A model generated the notes under the pieces. It made no database searches, was not told the origin of the DNA, and saw only the letters and a list, made by a program, of their open reading frames with translations. Position numbers and translations under genes: made by a program. A stretch of 10,620 nt of DNA from JAUVAV01 sp965371665 (GTDB lineage Bacteria; Oederibacteriota; JAAXVQ01; JAUVAV01), in NCBI GenBank assembly GCA_965371665.1, contig CBDUZI010000102.1:1-10620 (forward strand), given 5' to 3'. Shown here one piece after another: positions 1 through 5,613 of this stretch; within the stretch, counting starts at the first letter, position 1, and every line of letters begins with the position of its first letter.

Positions 1-2
1 GC

Positions 3-1394
3 ACAGCCACACCTACGGCAACGCCGACGCCGACGAGCACAGCCACACCAACGGCAACGCTGACGAGCACAGCCACACCAACGGATACGCCGACGAGTAC
101 AGTCACACCAACGGATACGCCGACGAGTACAGTCACACCGACCGCAACGCCGACGAGCACAGCTACACCGACCGCAACGCCGACGAGCACAGCTACGCCT
201 ACGGCCACGCCGACCGCTACCCCAACAAATACGGCCACAGCGACGGCTACCCCGACGAGTACGGCGACATCGACCGCGACGCCGACCGGTACCCCAACGA
301 GTACTGCCACGCCGACAGCTACACCAACGAGTACGGCCACGTCAACCGCGACGCCAACGAGCACGGCAACAGCCTCAGATACGCCAACCAGTACGGTTAC
401 ACCAACCGCTACGCCGACGAGTACGGCGACATCGACCGCAACGCCGACCGGTACCCCAACGAGTACTGCTACGCCAACTGGTACGCAAACATCAACTTTA
501 ACGGTAACGTCGACCGGAACTGAGACAGTTACGCCGACCATGACACCGACCTATACTTCTACCCCGACGGCTACCTCGACCAATACAGCCACGCCCAGCG
601 CTACTCCGAGCAGCACAGCGACTCCGAGTGCTACCTCCAGCAACTCGGCGACGCCGACCGCGACGCTGACCCGTACTTCGACACCCTCAGCGACCCCGAC
701 TAATACCGGCACCTTTACCGCCACGATTACCGGTACGCCGACATCTACGACTACCTTGACTTCTACGCCGACCGGTACATATACTTTGACCAATACCCCC
801 ACGGTTACTCCCACCTTTACCATGACTTCCAGTTGTACGGCTACGCCAACCGCGACACCAACGATGACCAGGACCGGTACTGCGACCTTGACTCCCATGC
901 CGACCAGCACTTATACTCCTAGCCCTACGATAACGATAACCCCGACCCCAACCTTGAGCGGCACGGCAACCCCTACCAGAACGATTACTGCCACCATAAC
1001 TATAAGTCCAACCATTACGGTCAGTCCTACTTCGACTATGACTTCGACCATAAGTCCGACACCAACCGTCTCGCTCACCATTACGCCCACTTATACGGTC
1101 ACACCTACCAGTACGGCGCTAAGCAGTTTGGAACACGGTTACGTTACGCCTAATCCGTTTTTGCCGACTCGTGGCCAGAGAGCTAATTTTAATTATTCCA
1201 TATCAACAAACATGGGGCCGGTTAAAATCCGGATAATGAGTGTGCAAGGCCGCCTGGTGCGTACCTTGATTAATAATTCGGAATGGGACGGCTGTGATAA
1301 TTCCGGGAAATTATGTGAGGGCGGGTTATATATTTATCAGATAGAAAACGGCCGGCAGCGTATTACCGGAACAGTAGTTTTGATTTCAGAGTAA
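3..1394 (+). CDS. Thr/Pro-repeat surface protein, C-terminal part, with FlgD/T9SS-type C-terminal domain (5' partial)
   Basis: The reading frame is open from base 3 to the TAA at 1392-1394, so 463 residues are visible and the true start lies upstream. The ATG at 540 is an internal Met. Residues 1 to about 373 are low complexity: Thr at nearly every second position, Pro about every fourth, with Ala, Ser, Asn, Gly and Val between (TPTATPTSTA-type units). This is probably an extended, perhaps O-glycosylated, stalk. The last ~90 residues are a globular domain of the FlgD Ig-like / type IX sorting-domain kind: VTPNPF opening strand, then VKIRIMSVQGRLVRTL, then EWDGCDNSGKL, then GGLYIYQI, then a closing TGTVVLI. 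These domains end many exported proteins in Bacteroidota and candidate phyla. The usual WDGRD and PSG positions are here WDGCD and CEGG, giving two Cys that could form a disulfide. The next gene starts 22 bp downstream, so the two are probably cotranscribed. Function beyond surface display is unknown. Confidence 0.85.
   Translation, partial: TATPTATPTPTSTATPTATLTSTATPTDTPTSTVTPTDTPTSTVTPTATPTSTATPTATPTSTATPTATPTATPTNTATATATPTSTATSTATPTGTPTSTATPTATPTSTATSTATPTSTATASDTPTSTVTPTATPTSTATSTATPTGTPTSTATPTGTQTSTLTVTSTGTETVTPTMTPTYTSTPTATSTNTATPSATPSSTATPSATSSNSATPTATLTRTSTPSATPTNTGTFTATITGTPTSTTTLTSTPTGTYTLTNTPTVTPTFTMTSSCTATPTATPTMTRTGTATLTPMPTSTYTPSPTITITPTPTLSGTATPTRTITATITISPTITVSPTSTMTSTISPTPTVSLTITPTYTVTPTSTALSSLEHGYVTPNPFLPTRGQRANFNYSISTNMGPVKIRIMSVQGRLVRTLINNSEWDGCDNSGKLCEGGLYIYQIENGRQRITGTVVLISE
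75..194 (+). repeat. 30-bp tandem repeats inside the T/P-rich coding tract
   Basis: Bases 75-104 and 105-134 are identical 30-mers encoding TPTDTPTSTV. Bases 135-164 and 165-194 are a second identical pair encoding TPTATPTSTA. The unit is ten codons, so copy-number change keeps the frame. Identity at the DNA level, not only in protein, points to recent slippage or unequal recombination. Confidence 0.9.
253..478 (+). repeat. Long-period (162 bp) direct repeat in the T/P-rich tract
   Basis: About 64 bp beginning at 253 recurs beginning at 415 with three substitutions (for example cgcgac versus cgcaac, and tgccac versus tgctac). The offset of 162 bp equals 54 codons. A higher-order duplication therefore lies over the 6- to 30-bp periodicity of the tract. 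Confidence 0.75.
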
Positions 1395-1416
1395 AAAAAA
1401 AGAAAGAAGATTGATT

Positions 1417-2931
1417 ATGCCTGGGAAAAAGATAAAACTTATGAGGAAAAAATCAAACCTTATTGTTATCCTGGCTTTATTCGGCTGGGGATGCGGGTTT
1501 TTCTATGGACCTTGGTCTGCCCAGGCGTATTTTCAAACCAACGTAAGCGGCGTTAGGCCGGCGGGTATGGGAGAAAGCTTTGTGGCCGTGGCGGATGACG
1601 CTAATACGGTTTTATTTAATCCGGCTGGATTTGCCCGTATAGAAGATATGCAAATAGTAGGCATGTATTCGGATCTTTTTAGCGGCGCCAATGCCCGGCT
1701 TTACACCGGGCAGTATGACCGTCTGGGCTATCATTTCATTTCTTTGGCCGTGCCGGTCTTGCATACCCACTCGGCTTTCGGATTGGCCTGGACCCAATTT
1801 AATTCCACTTTCTATAAAGAAAATGCCTTCACTCTTTCCTACGCCCGCCGTATCTGGCCGGCCTATGGATTGGATCTGGGAATAAATCTTAAAGTTCTGC
1901 AATGGATGGTCGAAGCCAACGAGTATTCCACCGGGCAGTCTTTCGCTGCGTTTCCGAGTCGTGGTAAATTGGCATACACTGCGGATATGGGAGTCATTGC
2001 CACTCTGTTCCAGGGTTTTAATCTCGGACTAAGCTGGGATAATCTGGTTCCCGCGGATGTAGGCATTCTGGGTACGAGCTATGTACCCGGAGTGCTGAGG
2101 CTGGGAGCGGCCTATCAAATACCGTGGCAGAATGAATTTACTGATTCGCTAATGACCAGCGTGGAATGGACGGCGCGGGATAATATATATAATATGAAGG
2201 TTGGGCTGGAGGCCTGGTTTCTGCAGAGGATTTTAGCTCTGCGAACCGGCTTGAATATGGATAGCGTTACCAGCGGCTTGAGTTTTCGATATGCCTGGTC
2301 CGGGAGGCCCTTGGCCTTGCAGTTCGATTATGCCTTTGCGTATCCCTTCCAAATTTTTGATACCTGGGGATCACACCGGGTGGGAATAACGGTTAATTGG
2401 GGTCACCGGCAACCGCCCCCGGACGAAAAAATACTCGCGGCGGACGAGGGGCCAGCCCCGGAGCGTATTGTGAAACATGAACCGGTTGTTCCCCAACCCC
2501 AGGAGGGAGATGAACAGCCGCCCTATCAAATAAGCGAGCGTGAGCGAAGGCTGCAGGAATTGCTGGCGGAAATAAAAGACTACCACCCGAAACCTTTGCT
2601 GTTTGAACTTGGTAAAGGGATACTACTGGAAGCAAATCATCCTCCGTTGGACTTTATCGGGGGCCTCTTAAATAAATATCCCGATTTGAAGGTGAGAATC
2701 GAGGGCCATGCCTGTAATTTGGGGCCGGAAGCATTTAATATGGAGTTGTCCCGGCAACGGGCGGAAGCGGTTCAGAATTATTTAATACAAAAATATGGAA
2801 TTAAGCCGGAGAAATTTATCCTGGAATTTTACGGGGAATCTCGCCCCATCGCGCCCAATGATAGCGAGCAAAATCGCGAGAAGAACCGGCGGGTGGATAT
2901 TTATCTGGTTATTCTGGCGCTTACTATGTAA
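1417..2931 (+). CDS. PorV/PorQ-like outer-membrane barrel fused to C-terminal OmpA peptidoglycan-binding domain
   Basis: 504 aa from ATG 1417. I prefer this start to the in-frame TTG at 1411 because the purine run AGAAAGAAGA at 1401-1410 sits 6 nt upstream of the ATG and directly against the TTG; ATG 1441 is also possible. Residues 1-37 form a Sec signal peptide ending SAQA. Mature residues ~43-70 (RPAGMGESFVAVADDANTVL and then FNPAGFA) match the start of PorV/UPF0164-type barrels, and alternating strands continue to about 330. A Pro/Glu-rich linker with a charged helix (~335-390) leads to an OmpA domain at ~394-504, with LSRQRAEAVQNYL and GESRPIAPND...NRRVDI. By comparison with E. coli OmpA, the diaminopimelate-binding Arg is kept (R448) but the Asp of GYTD is Cys (GHAC, C433). 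It probably sits in the outer membrane with a peptidoglycan anchor. Its neighbour carries a sorting-type C-terminus, which fits a PorV-like shuttle role, but that is inference. Confidence 0.87.
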   Translation: MPGKKIKLMRKKSNLIVILALFGWGCGFFYGPWSAQAYFQTNVSGVRPAGMGESFVAVADDANTVLFNPAGFARIEDMQIVGMYSDLFSGANARLYTGQYDRLGYHFISLAVPVLHTHSAFGLAWTQFNSTFYKENAFTLSYARRIWPAYGLDLGINLKVLQWMVEANEYSTGQSFAAFPSRGKLAYTADMGVIATLFQGFNLGLSWDNLVPADVGILGTSYVPGVLRLGAAYQIPWQNEFTDSLMTSVEWTARDNIYNMKVGLEAWFLQRILALRTGLNMDSVTSGLSFRYAWSGRPLALQFDYAFAYPFQIFDTWGSHRVGITVNWGHRQPPPDEKILAADEGPAPERIVKHEPVVPQPQEGDEQPPYQISERERRLQELLAEIKDYHPKPLLFELGKGILLEANHPPLDFIGGLLNKYPDLKVRIEGHACNLGPEAFNMELSRQRAEAVQNYLIQKYGIKPEKFILEFYGESRPIAPNDSEQNREKNRRVDIYLVILALTM

Positions 2932-2944
2932 CTCACTTCCTCGA

Positions 2945-2973
2945 TTGACAAAAAAAAGCCCTTATATTAAACT
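2945..2973 (+). promoter_or_regulatory. Sigma70-like promoter upstream of the 190-aa membrane protein
   Basis: A perfect -35 box TTGACA (2945-2950) is followed, after 17 bp, by TAAACT (2968-2973), which matches 4 of 6 -10 positions. A strong Shine-Dalgarno (GAGGTGG, 2992-2998) then precedes ATG 3003. The box begins 14 bp after the stop of the PorV-like gene, so the 190-aa gene likely has its own transcription start. Confidence 0.65.
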
Positions 2974-3002
2974 TAAAGCACTTTTAAGAAAGAGGTGGAA
3001 GT

Positions 3003-3575
3003 ATGTTTCAGCTGCGCGGATTACGCCTGGCGGTTTTGGTGGTTTTAATTAATTTCGCAGGGGCCGGGAGTGTTTTTTCTGCCCCTGAAAGCCTGCTTTT
3101 ATCTTCCGCATCGCTTCCGGAAACCGGTTCAACGCTTGCCTCACAGCCTGAGAAATCAGGGCCTCAGCCCGGAATAGCGGCTGCCTTGGCTTTTGCCCCG
3201 GGAATTGTTCTGCATGGTTCAGGGCATTTTTACGCCGGCCGGCCCCTAACCGGAGCTTTGCTATTACTGGCCGAAGCCGGGGCGGTTTATATGGCTTATC
3301 GCGGAATAACGGATATAACATCTGTCGTAGATGAGATTGATTTAGAAGATCTCAATTATTATGGACAGTCGGAACAGTTATCCCGGGGAGTAGGCATGGC
3401 CATCGGCGGACTTATGCTTTTTCTAACTTCCTGGCTTTACGATATTACAGGATCGCCGCTGGCAGTGTTGGAGCAGGGAGCCGGAAAAAAACAGAAAACC
3501 GCTGATACTGGTCCGGTTTTGACTCCCAAACTGTCCGGCTGCGGAGTTAAGGTGGTTATTGATCGTTTGTTTTAG
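3003..3575 (+). CDS. Small exported/membrane protein with HGSGHFYAG motif (unknown function)
   Basis: 190 aa, with ATG 3003 set by GAGGTGG four bases upstream. Residues 1-27 are a signal peptide or N-terminal anchor ending VFSA. A low-complexity Ser/Pro/Glu stretch (28-56) leads to hydrophobic segments at ~57-70, ~82-99 and ~128-147. Between the first two lies HGSGHFYAG (71-79), followed by RPLTGALLLL. The pattern of a Gly-rich turn with a [GH]FYAG box between two hydrophobic segments resembles small envelope proteins of the DUF5683/TM2/Borrelia P13-like sort, often annotated only as hypothetical. The C-terminal ~35 residues are Lys/Gly-rich. It could be an inner-membrane protein or an outer-membrane channel subunit, and the sequence does not decide. 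It has its own promoter and is followed by a repeat-filled gap. Confidence 0.7.
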   Translation: MFQLRGLRLAVLVVLINFAGAGSVFSAPESLLLSSASLPETGSTLASQPEKSGPQPGIAAALAFAPGIVLHGSGHFYAGRPLTGALLLLAEAGAVYMAYRGITDITSVVDEIDLEDLNYYGQSEQLSRGVGMAIGGLMLFLTSWLYDITGSPLAVLEQGAGKKQKTADTGPVLTPKLSGCGVKVVIDRLF

Positions 3576-3601
3576 GGGCTCTCAAATAGGATATGTTTTT
3601 T

Positions 3602-3619
3602 CGCAGGCTGAAGCCTGCG
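3602..3619. repeat. Short palindromic dispersed repeat (CGCAGGCT / AGCCTGCG)
   Basis: Eight-base arms at 3602-3609 and 3612-3619 are separated by GA and followed by GCTA. From memory, this core is a frequent dispersed intergenic repeat in uncultured bacterial genomes. The T-run lies before the stem on the + strand, so it is not a classical terminator for the gene that ends at 3575. Confidence 0.6.
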
Positions 3620-3698
3620 GCTATCAGAACAGAAATATGCAGATGTTTTTGACAATCGGCTATTTAGTATCTGTTGCGGAAGTGAATTATTCTAAGCT

Positions 3699-3788
3699 TG
3701 TCATTTCGAGGCGAAGCCGAGAAATCTCCAAAAGTCCTTTTGAATTCCACCGTCTCGTGGAGATTCCTCGCTAACGCTCGGAATGACA
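3699..3788. repeat. 90-bp inverted repeat, TGTCATTYCGAG family
   Basis: The left arm at 3699-3730 (TGTCATTTCGAGGCGAAG...) pairs with the right arm at 3758-3788 (...CGGAATGACA) with a few mismatches and small indels, leaving a ~27-nt loop. This is the familiar TGTCATTCCGAG...CTCGGAATGACA intergenic repeat found in many bacterial genomes. The 71-aa + frame at 3559-3774 and the 87-aa - frame at 3664-3927 (with peptide RALARNLHE) are spurious readings through it. Confidence 0.8.
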
Positions 3789-3853
3789 AACACGGGAAGT
3801 CCGCAAAAAATGGCTTTTCGCAACAGGGAATATTTAAATGATGGAGGCAGATT

Positions 3854-4876
3854 ATGAAGATTTTACACAGGGTTGGTTTATCTGTAATAGCAATGATGTT
3901 TTTAAGCGCTGCGTCAGCTTCGACCACGGTGCGGATTACGAATGTATCCCTATCACCCCAACTGCTAATGGAGCTTTACCAGGCCTATCAGAATAAGGCT
4001 ACTTCGATTCCAATGGCCGCCTCCCGGATTTTCATGATGATGGTGACTTCCATGGAAGATGACGAACTTCCCTATATGGAATTCAAAGTCGAGATCAAAG
4101 AGGGGCGAAACCAGGTGATTATGGCTACTGGTTTTAAGACCGGTTCCCTGTCAATAGGGGCCAACACATATAATGCCAACCAGATTAATACTTCAAATAT
4201 CAATGTCACTTTTAATGATGCTTACCAACCAAGCAGCAGCTTTAGCCAGGTCGCCCAGGGAAGTATTTTTCCCATGGGAAACTATCGCGTTGCTATAACT
4301 CCGACCTCGCCGGCCGGACCGTCGTATATCGTGAATTTCGCGCTTTTCGCTCCCCAGTCCTCGCTTAATATGCCCCCGGTTCCGGTTTACCCCAGAAATG
4401 TGGAAGTCAATACTCTGTTGCCAAGTTTTTCCTGGACCCCGGTTCAGAAAGCCAGCGAATATGAAGTGAGGGTCAGTCCTAATCAGAATCCGGAAGTCAA
4501 TACCTACTGGCGCAGCTGTCGCCTGAAAAATACGCAAGCGCTTTATGCTTCCGCGGCCCGGGCTTTAAAAAGCGGGCAAAAATATTACTGGCAAGTCCGG
4601 GCTTTTGACAGCTTTGGCAAGCCCATGGGCGGAAAAGATGGACGTTCTCAGCCGGCTTGGTTCCAGATAAAGACTATAATGACCCAAGTAAGCACTGCTG
4701 TTTCACCCCGGGAGGCGGATTCGGTCTTGAAAAGTCTGATACCGGACAAGGCTATTGCCGCCCAACTTAAGGGTTTTCAGGCTATGGCTTTGGAAAGTAC
4801 TTGTGGCGATTTAGCCGGACTCTTACGGCAATTACGCGAGGGAACAGCCAAGGTTATATCGGCCCGGCTGGAATAA
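3854..4876 (+). CDS. Exported protein with fibronectin-III-like domain (unknown function)
   Basis: 340 aa, with the start fixed by GGAGG (3843-3847) six bases before ATG 3854. Residues 1-22 are a Sec signal peptide ending SAASA. Residues 23-170 are a Ser/Thr/Asn-rich beta-type region with no motif I recognise. Residues ~174-272 look like an Fn3/Ig-like domain: PPVPVYPRN, then LLPSFSWTPVQKASEYEVRV, then ALKSGQKYYWQVRAFDSFGK. The pattern 'W.p...A..Y.v.v' followed by 'YyWqVrA.d..G' is typical of Fn3-like modules in extracytoplasmic proteins of candidate phyla. The last ~65 residues are predicted helical. It begins a four-gene run, with the FecR gene only 14 bp downstream, and is probably a periplasmic or surface partner of the FecR and barrel proteins. 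No clear promoter is visible in the repeat-rich gap upstream. Confidence 0.8.
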   Translation: MKILHRVGLSVIAMMFLSAASASTTVRITNVSLSPQLLMELYQAYQNKATSIPMAASRIFMMMVTSMEDDELPYMEFKVEIKEGRNQVIMATGFKTGSLSIGANTYNANQINTSNINVTFNDAYQPSSSFSQVAQGSIFPMGNYRVAITPTSPAGPSYIVNFALFAPQSSLNMPPVPVYPRNVEVNTLLPSFSWTPVQKASEYEVRVSPNQNPEVNTYWRSCRLKNTQALYASAARALKSGQKYYWQVRAFDSFGKPMGGKDGRSQPAWFQIKTIMTQVSTAVSPREADSVLKSLIPDKAIAAQLKGFQAMALESTCGDLAGLLRQLREGTAKVISARLE

Positions 4877-4884
4877 AGAGGAGG
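4876..4884 (+). promoter_or_regulatory. Strong Shine-Dalgarno fixing the FecR-protein start
   Basis: AAGAGGAGG lies six bases before ATG 4891. The frame is open upstream to a TTG at 4801 inside the previous gene, but only ATG 4891 has this site and opens on a proper signal peptide. Confidence 0.85.
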
Positions 4885-4890
4885 AATTCT

Positions 4891-5613
4891 ATGCATAAAA
4901 AATTGCTGGTACTAACCGTGATTTTACTTGTAACCGCGCTGGGCGCCGTACCGGCGCTGGCTAAGTCCGGAGCTGCGGCCAAGAGCAAGGCTGAAAATGG
5001 GATCGGTACTTTATTTGTAAAGAACGGCCAGGTCGAGCTGCTCCGAAACAGCAAAACGAAATGGATTAAAGCCAAAAAGGGCATGCTGCTTTTTGAAGGG
5101 GACAGACTTAAGACCAGGGAACTGGCAAGAGCGGCCGTGATTCTTGATGACGGCAGCATAATCCGCTTGAATGAAAATACCGACCTTTTTTTCAAAGTTA
5201 GGCAGGCTAAGAAGAAAAACCGGATAAAGCTGCTGCTGGGCCACTTATGGGCCAAGGTCAAGAAGCTGGATCATGGGCAAGAACTTGAAATCGAGACTCC
5301 TTCGGCAGTTGCAGCGATTAAAGGTACTGAGTTTGAGCTAAAGGTTTTACCGGACGGGAAAGTCCGGCTTATTGTCTGGGACGGTTTGGTTGATTTCTTT
5401 AATTCCCACGGAAAAGTAGTAGTCCGGGCATCCCAGGAAAGCACCTCAGAGAAAGACCAGGCCCCGGGAGAACCCAAAAAAGTCAATCTGGAATCGCGGG
5501 ATCAATGGTTTGGGTCCGTGGTTGATATACCTTCTTCCAAGACCTTAAAATTAAAGATCAAGGATAAAGACGGCAAAGAGCAGAAACTTGATATAAAATA
5601 TGAAAAGAAATAG
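4891..5613 (+). CDS. FecR-domain periplasmic protein
   Basis: 240 aa. Residues 1-24 are a Sec signal peptide (positive MHKK, hydrophobic core, ending PALA). The FecR domain covers ~39-185: GTLFVKNGQVELL, EGDRLKTRELARAAVILDDG, SIIRLNENT, and the signature ETPSAVAAIKGTEFEL, followed by VRLIVWDGLVDF. The C-terminus is rich in Lys, Glu and Asp. Classical FecR relays ferric citrate sensing to the sigma factor FecI through a cytoplasmic N-terminus and one transmembrane helix. Here there is a cleavable-looking signal instead and no sigma factor gene in view, so this is probably one of the structural FecR-fold proteins found in envelope operons and not an anti-sigma regulator. The start is 14 bp after the Fn3-like gene and the last 14 bp overlap the barrel gene, implying cotranscription and coupled translation. 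Confidence 0.9.
   Translation: MHKKLLVLTVILLVTALGAVPALAKSGAAAKSKAENGIGTLFVKNGQVELLRNSKTKWIKAKKGMLLFEGDRLKTRELARAAVILDDGSIIRLNENTDLFFKVRQAKKKNRIKLLLGHLWAKVKKLDHGQELEIETPSAVAAIKGTEFELKVLPDGKVRLIVWDGLVDFFNSHGKVVVRASQESTSEKDQAPGEPKKVNLESRDQWFGSVVDIPSSKTLKLKIKDKDGKEQKLDIKYEKK

Noticed and set aside
75..194. Possible CRISPR array because of regular 30-bp units
   Set aside because: The units abut with no unique spacers and lie in frame inside a coding tract.
551..910. 119-aa minus-strand frame rich in Val and Gly
   Set aside because: It is the complement of the T/P repeat. Its VGVAVGV pattern follows from the ACN-CCN codons on the other strand and it has no ribosome site.
2795..3052. 85-aa frame spanning the end of the PorV-like gene
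   Set aside because: It overlaps the well-supported OmpA domain in another frame and crosses the promoter and Shine-Dalgarno of the next gene.
3559..3927. Frames of 71 aa (+) and 87 aa (-) across the 3576-3853 gap
   Set aside because: Both are translations of the dispersed inverted repeat; the peptide RALARNLHE is a typical artefact of that repeat.
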